DNA of 64,000 nt from Flavobacterium daejeonense DSM 17708. Its GTDB lineage: Bacteria; Bacteroidota; Bacteroidia; Flavobacteriales; Flavobacteriaceae. The notes under the pieces are model-generated. The model did not search any database. It was not told where the DNA came from and saw only the letters and a program-made list of their open reading frames with translations. Both the position numbers and the translations under genes were made by a program. The stretch spans positions 1-64,000 of the forward strand of contig NZ_AUDK01000011.1 in assembly GCF_000425425.1 (NCBI RefSeq), read 5' to 3'. Shown here piece after piece: positions 18,753-27,040 of the stretch (its first letter is position 1; each line of letters starts with the position of its first letter).

Positions 18753-18965
18753 AACCGTTTGGTAAACTTATAAACGTGGATTTACAATCAGTGCCCACAG
18801 AGCGATACAAACACCTTACTGGCCCTCCCACTGGCGCTTGTTTTCAACGAGTGCCTACCTACTTCAATAAACAAATCAAAGCGTTTGTAACGCGGTTAAA
18901 AACACTATTATACCGCTTGCAAACGCTACATTTTTCCTTTATGATTAAACTAAAAACTCGCTGCA
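18753..18965. other. Non-coding accessory segment with a hairpin at 18880-18927
   Basis: An ORF in this stretch (18776-18991) has no protein-like composition and runs into a repeat, so it is not called. The notable feature is an inverted repeat: AGCGTTTG (18880-18887) with CAAACGCT (18920-18927), plus inner GCGGT/ACCGC arms. The composition differs from both neighbouring genes. Confidence 0.5.
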
Positions 18966-19170
18966 GGCAAGCACCCAATGTCATTAAGTGAAGGATACGT
19001 CTGTTCGAGTTGGCTTACAATTTGCGATAGAAAATCGTAAGCCAGTATCGAGAACTCTAGTTTAAACAAGACTTCTCGATACAATTTTAAATAATAAAGC
19101 TACCGCATTATTATTTAAAATCACTCGAAGTGACGACAAAAGCTTAACTTAATGACATTGGGCAAGCACC
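18966..19170. mobile_element. MITE-like palindromic element with 10-bp target duplication
   Basis: A 185-bp non-coding element (18976-19160) is bounded by 13-bp terminal inverted repeats CAATGTCATTAAG / CTTAATGACATTG and by the direct repeat GGCAAGCACC on both sides (18966-18975 and 19161-19170). Inside are three successive hairpins: GGCTTAC/GTAAGCC, TATCGAGAA/TTCTCGATA and ATTTTAAATAATA/TATTATTTAAAAT. A near-identical inverted copy of its core lies at 55914-56075. It encodes no protein, so movement would need a transposase from elsewhere. Confidence 0.8.
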
Positions 19171-19377
19171 AGAGAATGATTGCAACCATCACTGAAACCA
19201 AAATCCCAAAAGTTAAAGTGAAATAGTTGATATATTATTGTCGAATTACTTAATGAGATCCTTCCTTCGTCAGGATGACAAGTTTATGCATACTATTTCC
19301 ACAGATTATCTTGAAAAAAACAAACTAAAAAAAATATTTATTCTTACTTTTGCAGTCAGAAACAAAATACACTTTTT
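19171..19377. other. Intergenic region upstream of the Cys-rich protein gene
   Basis: This stretch holds a short dispersed-type repeat, GAGATCCTTCCTTCGTCAGG (19244-19263) continuing into ATGAC. A -7-like TACTTTTG (19345-19352) lies 26 bp before the next start codon. The nearest TTG is too far upstream (31 bp) to form a standard promoter pair. Confidence 0.45.
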
Positions 19378-19758
19378 TTGAAGTCCTTTTTCAGCATAGT
19401 ACTTTCTATTCTTTTGCTCCTGCCTTCTTTTGGTAGTTTTTTTGTCTATACCTCATTCAAATTGCATCAGGACGAAATTGCCAAAACCATTTGTGTGCAA
19501 CGCAAATTAGTCAACAACAGCTGTAACGGGCGATGCGAACTGGAAAAAAGCCTTAAAAAATACAGCGACAACGAAAAAAGAATGCAAAACAACTTGGACA
19601 ACAAAGTAGAGTTGGTTTACATTCAAAATAGTTTTATTGCTAAAAACTTTCAATTTCCGGAGACAAATTACTCCGAAAAATCCCTTTTTTACACCTTAGA
19701 AAAGAAAACGGCTTCGGTAGCACTGACTACTTTCAGACCGCCGTCCTTTTTGATATAA
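19378..19758 (+). CDS. Small Cys-containing membrane/secreted protein upstream of a TonB receptor
   Basis: A 126-residue protein with an N-terminal hydrophobic signal or anchor (about 3-25), then a short charged region with CVQRKLVNNSCNGRCELEK (three Cys residues in about 15 positions, including CNGRC). The start is a TTG; no in-frame ATG lies near it. Proteins of this shape are often found directly upstream of TonB receptors in Flavobacteria. A metal-binding role is suggested by the Cys cluster and neighbours but is not proven. It is 94 bp upstream of the receptor gene. Confidence 0.6.
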   Translation: MKSFFSIVLSILLLLPSFGSFFVYTSFKLHQDEIAKTICVQRKLVNNSCNGRCELEKSLKKYSDNEKRMQNNLDNKVELVYIQNSFIAKNFQFPETNYSEKSLFYTLEKKTASVALTTFRPPSFLI

Positions 19759-19852
19759 ATTTTTAAAATCGTTTTTCAATTTTTCAATTGAAAACTTCCG
19801 CGGTTATCCTCCGGGGAAAACGAGCTTATTCTTAAATTTATATCCATTCTAA

Positions 19853-22009
19853 ATGAAACATATTCTACTGGCTTTCCTTATGATTAGCCAATTTGCTGTT
19901 GCGCAACATAAAAAACAAGTTGACACCACAAGCACTCAGGAACTGGCAGAGATTTTTATAACTGCCAATCGTACCGCTACTTTACGAAAAAAAACTCCGG
20001 TTGCTATTAGCAAACTAAACGCAAAAACGATCAACGAAACCAAAGCCACAGCTGTTTACGAAATAGTAAACAAAACGCCTGGTGTGTTGATGGTGAATTT
20101 AGGCAACGAACAACACATGATGGCTATTCGTCAGCCCATGACTACCAATGCCTATTATTTGTATCTGGAAGACGGTTTACCTATACGTCCCATGGGAATT
20201 TTTAACCACAATGCTTTATTGGAAATCAACCAGTTTAATTTGCAAAGTATTGAAGTTGTTAAAGGACCTGTTTCTTCTTTATACGGACCGGAAGCGGTAG
20301 GTGGCGCCGTCAATTTTATTTCCTTAAAACCTGGTTTAAATCCTGAATTTAAATTTGGAATTCAGGCAGACAACTTTGGTTTTCGCAGAATTCAGGCTGC
20401 CGGCGGCGCTACGATTGGAAAAATCGGCTTTCACCTTGCCGGAATTTCGAGTTTACAAACCCATAGTTGGATGAAAAACTCCGATTATAATAAAGATAAT
20501 TTAAACGCCCGCATGGATTACAACATCTCTCCTTCTACCCGATTAATCAGCAATACGATGTATGGCAAATATTATTCTCAAATGAGCGGAACGGTTAACG
20601 AAGACTCGTTTTACAACCGAACCTACAACAGCACTTCTGATTTTACCTATCGAAAATCAGATGCTTTGCGTACAAGATTAACTTTGGAACACGACTGGAA
20701 AGACAATTCAGCCAGTTTCCTGACGGCTTATTTCAGAGACAATAAATTAGGTCAAAATCCAACCTACCGAATCAAATGGAGCGCCACCAGCAATCCGACC
20801 ACAGCAACGGGTGAAATCAATTCAAACAACTTTAAAAGCTACGGCCTTTTGGGACAACACACTCAAAAATTTGATCTTCTAAATGCTAAATTAGTAGCTG
20901 GTGCTTTATATGACTATTCGCCGGTAACATATTGGGCTTACCGTGTTGACTTAAAAGCAATATTAAATTCAGAAGCGGCAACTCCAACTGTTGATCACTA
21001 CGAAATTCTTGCCGAAAGACCCGACATTCGTATCAGCGATTATACCGCGGATATTTACAATAAAGCGGCTTATGCACAGTTTAATTTCAACCCCATCGAT
21101 GAAGTTGTGGTTACCTTAGGTGGTCGTTATGACAATATGAAAGTCACTTACAATAATGCAATCGACCTTTCTACCGGAACTAAAATCTATGACAAAGCGA
21201 CTTTTAAAGCCGGAATGAATTACAATCCATTGGAAACAGCCGGTTTTTACGTAAACTATTCGCAAGGTTTTGCGCCTCCGGGAATCACTTCCATCTTTAC
21301 TCCAAAATCAGGAACCGGCGGAACTACAGGAGTTGCAGCGGAGTTCTATTACAATCTAAAACCGGCAACTTTTGAAAATTATGAAGTGGGTGGATGGCTG
21401 AATTTGTTGGAAAACAAATTGAACCTAAACTATGCTTTTTACTACATGGAAGGAAAAAACGAATTATTAAGCGTAAAACTGGAAGACAATACAACTGATT
21501 ATCGTTCGGCTGGTGAAACCCGTCATAAAGGAGTTGAATTTGGCGCAAATTACACTCCTTCAAAACAATTCAATTTTCGTTTAGGAGGAACTTATGCTCA
21601 ACATACTTTTATCGATTTCTTAGTTTCTAACAAACCTTCTGATCCGGTACAAAACTTAAACGGAAAAGAAATGCCGGCTGCGCCAAGATGGTCCAGAAAT
21701 TCAGAAATCAGTTATTACCCCAATTGGTTGCCTAAATTCAGAGCTGCAATCGAGTGGCAACATGTAGGCAGTTATTATCAAAATCAAATCAATACCGTTA
21801 AATATGCCGGATATGATTTATTCAATGCCCGTGTAGGCTACCAATGGAAAGCATTTGAATTTTACGGAAACATTATGAATCTTACCGATAAATTATATGC
21901 TTACAATGTTTCGCGAACCAATACTAGTGGTGCTGTACCAACTTATACTGCTGCTGCACCAAGAACATTCGTTTTTGGGATTCAATATCATTTTTCGCTG
22001 AAAAAATAA
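19853..22009 (+). CDS. TonB-dependent outer-membrane receptor
   Basis: A 718-residue protein with a signal peptide (1-18, ending FAVAQ). A plug domain (about 40-155) contains the VVKGPVSSLYGPEAVGGAVNFI motif, and a 22-strand-type beta-barrel extends to the end (GIQYHFSLKK). It lacks the N-terminal carboxypeptidase-like domain of SusC proteins, so it fits the siderophore/metal-uptake class better than polysaccharide uptake. The neighbours (Cys-rich small protein upstream, PepSY reductase-like protein downstream) support iron or copper-related transport. The ligand is unknown. Confidence 0.9.
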   Translation: MKHILLAFLMISQFAVAQHKKQVDTTSTQELAEIFITANRTATLRKKTPVAISKLNAKTINETKATAVYEIVNKTPGVLMVNLGNEQHMMAIRQPMTTNAYYLYLEDGLPIRPMGIFNHNALLEINQFNLQSIEVVKGPVSSLYGPEAVGGAVNFISLKPGLNPEFKFGIQADNFGFRRIQAAGGATIGKIGFHLAGISSLQTHSWMKNSDYNKDNLNARMDYNISPSTRLISNTMYGKYYSQMSGTVNEDSFYNRTYNSTSDFTYRKSDALRTRLTLEHDWKDNSASFLTAYFRDNKLGQNPTYRIKWSATSNPTTATGEINSNNFKSYGLLGQHTQKFDLLNAKLVAGALYDYSPVTYWAYRVDLKAILNSEAATPTVDHYEILAERPDIRISDYTADIYNKAAYAQFNFNPIDEVVVTLGGRYDNMKVTYNNAIDLSTGTKIYDKATFKAGMNYNPLETAGFYVNYSQGFAPPGITSIFTPKSGTGGTTGVAAEFYYNLKPATFENYEVGGWLNLLENKLNLNYAFYYMEGKNELLSVKLEDNTTDYRSAGETRHKGVEFGANYTPSKQFNFRLGGTYAQHTFIDFLVSNKPSDPVQNLNGKEMPAAPRWSRNSEISYYPNWLPKFRAAIEWQHVGSYYQNQINTVKYAGYDLFNARVGYQWKAFEFYGNIMNLTDKLYAYNVSRTNTSGAVPTYTAAAPRTFVFGIQYHFSLKK

Positions 22010-22103
22010 GTACAACAACATAAAATAAAACCATTAAGAGATTAGGTTTATTAAGCCCTAAAACTAAATTTCCTTAATTCCTTAATAGTAAAAAAATGCT
22101 ACA

Positions 22104-23699
22104 ATGAGCAAGAAAAACAACAAAAAGAAAGATTCTAAATTCGTTAAAAAAATCAAACAACACATGTACCGATGGCATCGTACCATTGGGATTATCACAC
22201 TTATTCCGGTTATTTTCTGGACGCTTTCGGGCTTGATGCATCCGTTTATGGCGCATTTTTTCAAACCCGAAATAGCGCATGACAAACTGGAAACAACGCT
22301 TATTCATCCGGAGCCAATTTCGCTTTCTATTCAGGACGTTTTAGCAAAAAACGACATCAAACAATTCAAGAATTTCCGAATGGTGTCGTTTAACAACCAC
22401 ACTTTTTATCAGGTCAAAAATAACATCGGAGATTTATTGTATTTTGATGCTTCAAATGGAAAAGAATTAAAAAACGGAGACGCAATCTATGCCGAATGGC
22501 TTTCCCGCTATTTTCTGGACGATCAAAAAAGCAGCCTGAAAAAAAGCGAACTCATCACCGAATTTGACCATCAGTACAAATATGTCAATCGTTATTTGCC
22601 GGTTTATAAAATCACTCTGGATCGCCCGGATACGATGGAGGTTTATGTTGAAACCTCGTCAAGTAAATTAGCGACATTCAATCCTGCATCCCGACAATTC
22701 TTTATCTGGTTTTTCGATGTTTTCCACAACTGGTCGTTTCTTGATGCTATCAGCAACAACAGTATTCGTATCATTACGATGATTTTCTTGTTGTCCATCA
22801 TTGGGCTTTCAGCCATTAGTGGCATCGTGATTTATGGCTTTTTGTGGAAACAATTTAAAAAATCCGACAGCGTAGAGTCGAAAAATGGCATCCGAAAATA
22901 CCACCGCCAAATTGGAATCTGGGTTTCGGTATTCACGCTGACTTTTGCTTTTAGCGGAGCTTATCATGCCACCACCAAATGGGATCCTTATACCTTAGAC
23001 CAAATGGTATACGAGCCTACTTTTAATGCCGGCGATATTCCTTTAGCCAATAACAAACTGAATCTGGACTGGAATCGTTTTCAAAATCAAAGTATCATCA
23101 GCTTCAACGACAGCATTTATTACCGTTGTGAGCTGGAGAAACAATCCAAAAGCAAATTCAAAAAGCCGAGATTCGACGGCAATTCGAAATGGAATAAAAA
23201 AGAGACACCAAATACAGAAGTTGTTTATATCAATGCGGCAACGAATAAAATCACACCAAATCTTGATTTACAATACGCTGAATTTTTAGCCTATTATTTT
23301 ACCGATGGCGCGCCAAAAGCACCTTGTTGCGAGATGATGTCTCCGGAAATCCCGGAAGAATCGGAAGTTTCATTAGAAAATGTAAAATTGTTAGAGTCCA
23401 AAGTGATTACGAATTTTGAAAATCGGGAATATGGTTTTGTCAACAAGCGTTTACCGGTTATCAAACTGGCTTATGATACGCCCGAAAAAACAACTTATTT
23501 TATAGAAACAGTCACTTCCCGACTGGCTGCAAAAATTAACAATTCGGATATTGCAGAAGGCTATTCTTTTGCCATTTTGCACAAATATTTATTTATGGAC
23601 TGGGCCGGGAAAAATATCCGCGACCTGACAATGGTTTTGGCGGCACTTTCTATCTTGGTCGTTAGTATTTTGGGATTGATTCTTTTTATCAAAAAGTAA
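22104..23699 (+). CDS. PepSY-associated transmembrane protein (putative ferric/cupric reductase-like)
   Basis: A 531-residue inner-membrane protein with about four long hydrophobic helices: near residues 29-50, 213-245, 268-290 and the C-terminus. Two large periplasmic PepSY-like segments lie between them. Conserved His residues flank the helices (HRTIGIITLIPVIFWTLSGLMH). PepSY-TM proteins next to TonB receptors are linked to siderophore iron reduction. A Cys pair (APCCEMMSPE) is unusual and could bind metal. The ATG at 22104 follows a 94-bp gap containing an imperfect ATTAAGG-type repeat. Confidence 0.8.
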   Translation: MSKKNNKKKDSKFVKKIKQHMYRWHRTIGIITLIPVIFWTLSGLMHPFMAHFFKPEIAHDKLETTLIHPEPISLSIQDVLAKNDIKQFKNFRMVSFNNHTFYQVKNNIGDLLYFDASNGKELKNGDAIYAEWLSRYFLDDQKSSLKKSELITEFDHQYKYVNRYLPVYKITLDRPDTMEVYVETSSSKLATFNPASRQFFIWFFDVFHNWSFLDAISNNSIRIITMIFLLSIIGLSAISGIVIYGFLWKQFKKSDSVESKNGIRKYHRQIGIWVSVFTLTFAFSGAYHATTKWDPYTLDQMVYEPTFNAGDIPLANNKLNLDWNRFQNQSIISFNDSIYYRCELEKQSKSKFKKPRFDGNSKWNKKETPNTEVVYINAATNKITPNLDLQYAEFLAYYFTDGAPKAPCCEMMSPEIPEESEVSLENVKLLESKVITNFENREYGFVNKRLPVIKLAYDTPEKTTYFIETVTSRLAAKINNSDIAEGYSFAILHKYLFMDWAGKNIRDLTMVLAALSILVVSILGLILFIKK

Positions 23700-23702
23700 A
23701 AA

Positions 23703-23762
23703 AAGTTATGAGTTGTGAGTTATGAGTTTGTCCAACAACTCACAACTCACAACTCATAACTT
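23703..23762. repeat. Long hairpin between the PepSY gene and trmH-like gene
   Basis: Arms at 23703-23728 and 23737-23762 (26 nt each, made of TTATGAGTTGTGAG-like words) match at 25 of 26 positions around an 8-nt loop. The right arm includes the last two sense codons and the stop codon of the convergent TrmH-type gene (stop at 23754-23756). No T-tract follows on either strand, so it is not a standard terminator. Confidence 0.85.
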
Positions 23763-24413
23763 ATCCTGATAATATCTTTCTTCAATTCCCTTTATATTTC
23801 GAATGGAATTGCGAGCCCAATCCAAACGCTTTTGCAAAATTTCATCCGGAGTTAGTTTCCAATCAATATCCGAACGTCTCAATCGGTTAGTTAAATCCTG
23901 AATGATAATCGCTGCCGAAACCGAAATATTCAAACTTTCGGTAAAACCCACCATCGGGATTTTCAGGAAAGCATCGGCGTTTTGCATCACTTCTTCCGAA
24001 AGTCCTTCTTTTTCTGTTCCAAAAAACAAAGCGCTGGGTTTCGTTATATCAAATTTTTCCAGGGTACAATCCTGTTCATGCGGAGTGGTCGCAATAATTT
24101 GGTAGCCCTGTTCTTTTAACGAATGGATACAGCCCGAAACCGAATCATGACGAATAATATCGACCCATTTTTGAGCACCCATAGCAATTTGTTTGTCTAT
24201 TCGTTTTCCAAAACGCTGTTCGATAACATTCAATTCCTGAATACCAAAAACCTCGCAACTGCGCATTACCGCTGAAGTATTATGCAACTGATACACATCT
24301 TCTACGGCAACCGTAAAATGTTTGGTTCGGTTTTCTAAAACTTCTAAAAAACGTTCTTTGCGGTTATCCGTTAGTATAGTTTCTAAATAAGCGAGGTAAT
24401 CTAAATCAATCAT
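23754..24413 (-). CDS. trmH: SpoU/TrmH-family RNA 2'-O-methyltransferase (probable tRNA Gm18 methylase)
   Basis: A 219-residue SPOUT-fold methyltransferase. The N-terminal region has the NTSAVMRSCEVFGI motif (motif 1, with the catalytic Arg). ALFFGTEKEGLSEEV (motif 2) and IPMVGFTESLNISVSAAIIIQDL (motif 3, SAM-binding knot) are all present. Size and motifs resemble TrmH, which methylates tRNA position G18; a 23S rRNA target cannot be excluded. The last codons are formed by a palindromic repeat. Confidence 0.88.
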   Translation of the reverse strand: MIDLDYLAYLETILTDNRKERFLEVLENRTKHFTVAVEDVYQLHNTSAVMRSCEVFGIQELNVIEQRFGKRIDKQIAMGAQKWVDIIRHDSVSGCIHSLKEQGYQIIATTPHEQDCTLEKFDITKPSALFFGTEKEGLSEEVMQNADAFLKIPMVGFTESLNISVSAAIIIQDLTNRLRRSDIDWKLTPDEILQKRLDWARNSIRNIKGIEERYYQDKL

Positions 24414-24431
24414 TAGGCTTTTATATTTTTT

Positions 24432-24640
24432 TTTGCAGCAAAAATAGTAAAAAGAAAAAAAGCCACGAATTCACTAATTCCTTTATGAAAATTAAACCGC
24501 AGATTAAATTTCACAAATCCATCCCGATTTCGATTTTTTATGAAACACAGATTGGAGAAATTAGAAAAATAATCGCAGATTATAATTATTTTATAAAATT
24601 TCTTAAATTTCTCCAATCTGTGTTCCTTTTAATTAAATCT
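24432..24640. repeat. CAGATT-type dispersed repeat with a perfect 19-bp inverted repeat
   Basis: AACACAGATTGGAGAAATT (24544-24562) and its exact complement AATTTCTCCAATCTGTGTT (24606-24624) flank a 43-nt A/T-rich loop. Related CGCAGATTA words occur upstream (24498) and inside the loop. Similar CACAGATT/AATCTGTG arrangements occur at 54060-54117 and partly at 43106-43150, so this is a dispersed repeat family. Confidence 0.75.
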
Positions 24641-24701
24641 AGTAAAATCTTCAATTTAAAAAAGCTATATTTAGCATCAGTATTATCCCAAAAATAAGTC
24701 C

Positions 24702-25397
24702 ATGAAAAAAAAATTAGTCGTTCTTACCGGAGCAGGAATGAGTGCCGAAAGCGGTTTAAAAACTTTCAGAGACAGCAACGGACTCTGGGAAGGTCACGAT
24801 GTCATGGAAGTAGCTTCGCCGGAAGGCTGGCAAAAAAATCCGGAATTGGTTTTGGAATTTTACAACCAAAGAAGACGCCAACTGAAAGAAGTACAACCTA
24901 ATTTGGGACATCAGGAACTGGCGCAACTGCAAATTCATTTTGACGTACACATCATTACCCAAAATGTGGATGATTTACACGAACGCGCCGGAAGCAAAAA
25001 AGTTTTGCACCTGCATGGCGAACTCCTGAAAGTACGAAGTACTAAAAATCCAAAACACATCTTAGAATGGGAAGGCGATTTGAATTTAGGCGATGTAGAT
25101 TCTTTTAAAAATCAGTTACGCCCGCATATTGTTTGGTTTGGAGAATCGGTGCCTGCTTTCGACGAAGCTTTAAATATTACTGAAACCGCCGATTATTTTG
25201 CCGTTATCGGGACTTCCTTACAGGTCTATCCTGCCGCAGGACTATTGGCTTTTGTTCCACCAACCACTCCGGTTTTTTATATTGATCCAAATCCTATTTC
25301 AATACCGGACTTAAGAAATCCTTTGGAAACAATTCCGATGACGGCAACAAAAGGGGTTTCTGTCCTAAAAAACCATTTATTAGCTCAATTTCAATAA
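24702..25397 (+). CDS. cobB: Sirtuin-type NAD-dependent protein deacylase
   Basis: A 231-residue Sir2-family enzyme. It has the NAD-binding GAGMSAESGLKTFRD (10-24), QNVDDLHERAG (87-97) and catalytic His105 in VLHLHGEL. Tyr54-x-x-Arg57 matches the acyl-binding pair of class III sirtuins (SIRT5, E. coli CobB), so desuccinylase-like activity is plausible. The zinc-binding Cys pairs found in most sirtuins are absent: the region between His105 and HIVWFGES contains no Cys. It should remove acyl groups from lysines using NAD. Confidence 0.9.
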   Translation: MKKKLVVLTGAGMSAESGLKTFRDSNGLWEGHDVMEVASPEGWQKNPELVLEFYNQRRRQLKEVQPNLGHQELAQLQIHFDVHIITQNVDDLHERAGSKKVLHLHGELLKVRSTKNPKHILEWEGDLNLGDVDSFKNQLRPHIVWFGESVPAFDEALNITETADYFAVIGTSLQVYPAAGLLAFVPPTTPVFYIDPNPISIPDLRNPLETIPMTATKGVSVLKNHLLAQFQ

Positions 25398-25551
25398 AAA
25401 GAAGAAAAAACATTAGTAAACTGTAAAAAACTTGCAACTTCTAACGGCTAACTTCTAACTTCTCATTATATTTGTGCCTTTCAAAAAAATAAGCCCGATT
25501 TCACAAATGCTTTCGGATTAAATATCAACTTTTATTAGCATAAAAAAGACA

Positions 25552-26898
25552 ATGACGACTTTAAACGAATTGAATGCAATTTCTCCAATTGACGGAAGAT
25601 ATAGAAATAAAACGCTTTCTTTAGCGCCATTTTTCTCTGAAGAAGCCTTAATTAAATACCGTGTATTGGTAGAAATTGAATATTTTATCGCTTTGTGCGA
25701 AGTGCCTTTGCCGCAATTAAAAAATGTAAACCCAACTGTTTTTGAAAGTTTACGTAACATCTACAAAAACTTCTCTACCGAAGATGCACTTTGGATCAAA
25801 GAGACAGAGAAAGTAACCAATCACGATGTTAAAGCTGTTGAATATTTTATTAAAGATGCCTTTGAAAAATTAGGTTTGTCGGAATACAAAGAATTCATCC
25901 ACTTCGGATTGACTTCCCAGGACATCAATAATACGGCTATTCCGCTTTCTACCAAAGAAGCTTTTGAAAAAGTGTATATGCCTTCTTTAATTAATTTGAT
26001 TGCCAAATTAAAAGAATTAGCTATTGAGTGGGCAGCCGTACCAATGCTTGCCCGCACCCACGGACAACCGGCCTCTCCTACCCGTTTAGGAAAAGAAATT
26101 ACTGTTTTTGTAGAACGTATCGAAGAGCAAATGCGTTTGTTATTCAACGTTCCTTTTGCAGCTAAATTTGGTGGTGCAACAGGAAATTACAATGCGCACC
26201 ACGTGGCTTACCCACAAATCGACTGGAAACAATTCGGAACTAAATTTGTTGAGGAAAATTTAGGATTACACCATTCATTCCCTACCACACAAATTGAGCA
26301 CTACGATCATTTTGCTGCTTTTTTTGATACTCTAAAAAGAATTAACAACATCATCATCGACTTAGACCGCGATATCTGGACGTATGTTTCGATGGAATAT
26401 TTCAAACAAAAAATCAAAGCGGGAGAAATTGGTTCCTCAGCGATGCCTCATAAAGTAAACCCGATTGATTTTGAAAATTCAGAAGGAAACTTAGGAATTG
26501 CCAACGCAATTTTCGAACACCTTTCTGCCAAATTACCAATTTCAAGACTACAACGTGACTTAACAGATAGTACGGTTTTGAGAAATATTGGAGTTCCAAT
26601 GGGACACACCATCATCGCTTTTGAAGCTACTTTGAAAGGATTGAACAAATTATTATTAAACGAAGCTAAATTCCACGAGGATTTAGAAAGCAACTGGGCG
26701 GTTGTAGCTGAAGCCATTCAAACTATTTTACGTCGTGAGGCTTATCCAAATCCTTACGAGGCTTTAAAAGGTTTAACCAGAACTAACGAAGCGATTACCA
26801 AAAATTCTATTCATGAATTTATCGGAACTCTGGAAGTTTCTGAGGCTATCAAAGCGGAGTTGTTACAAATTACGCCAAGTAACTTTTTAGGAATTTAA
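25552..26898 (+). CDS. purB: Adenylosuccinate lyase
   Basis: A 448-residue enzyme of purine synthesis that cleaves SAICAR and adenylosuccinate. It shows the fumarase/aspartase-superfamily signature GSSAMPHKVNPIDFEN (about 294-309), preceded by the MLARTHGQPASPTRLGKE segment containing the conserved His. Length and motif content match the E. coli-type PurB. A -7-like TATATTTG (25467-25474) lies 77 bp upstream without a well-placed TTG. It is followed by a terminator. Confidence 0.95.
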   Translation: MTTLNELNAISPIDGRYRNKTLSLAPFFSEEALIKYRVLVEIEYFIALCEVPLPQLKNVNPTVFESLRNIYKNFSTEDALWIKETEKVTNHDVKAVEYFIKDAFEKLGLSEYKEFIHFGLTSQDINNTAIPLSTKEAFEKVYMPSLINLIAKLKELAIEWAAVPMLARTHGQPASPTRLGKEITVFVERIEEQMRLLFNVPFAAKFGGATGNYNAHHVAYPQIDWKQFGTKFVEENLGLHHSFPTTQIEHYDHFAAFFDTLKRINNIIIDLDRDIWTYVSMEYFKQKIKAGEIGSSAMPHKVNPIDFENSEGNLGIANAIFEHLSAKLPISRLQRDLTDSTVLRNIGVPMGHTIIAFEATLKGLNKLLLNEAKFHEDLESNWAVVAEAIQTILRREAYPNPYEALKGLTRTNEAITKNSIHEFIGTLEVSEAIKAELLQITPSNFLGI

Positions 26899-26920
26899 CA
26901 AATTCAAACTATAAATTTTT

Positions 26921-26951
26921 AAAAAGTCCCGATTCCATCGGGACTTTTTTT
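26921..26951 (+). terminator. Rho-independent terminator after purB
   Basis: AAAAAGTCCCGAT (26921-26933), a 3-nt loop, then ATCGGGACTTTTTT from 26937. The stem is perfect and ends in a T run. Confidence 0.9.
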
Positions 26952-27040
26952 ATAAATACCCTATTAATAACAGACAATATTGTACATCCAAACTGCTTTT
27001 GTTATATTTAGCAAAATTGGTTAAAAAAGAAAGAAAAAAT

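Noticed and set aside
18776..18991. 71-codon ORF on the plus strand between orphan gene and MITE
   Set aside because: It runs through a hairpin and into the target duplication and terminal repeat of the MITE-like element, and its composition is not protein-like.
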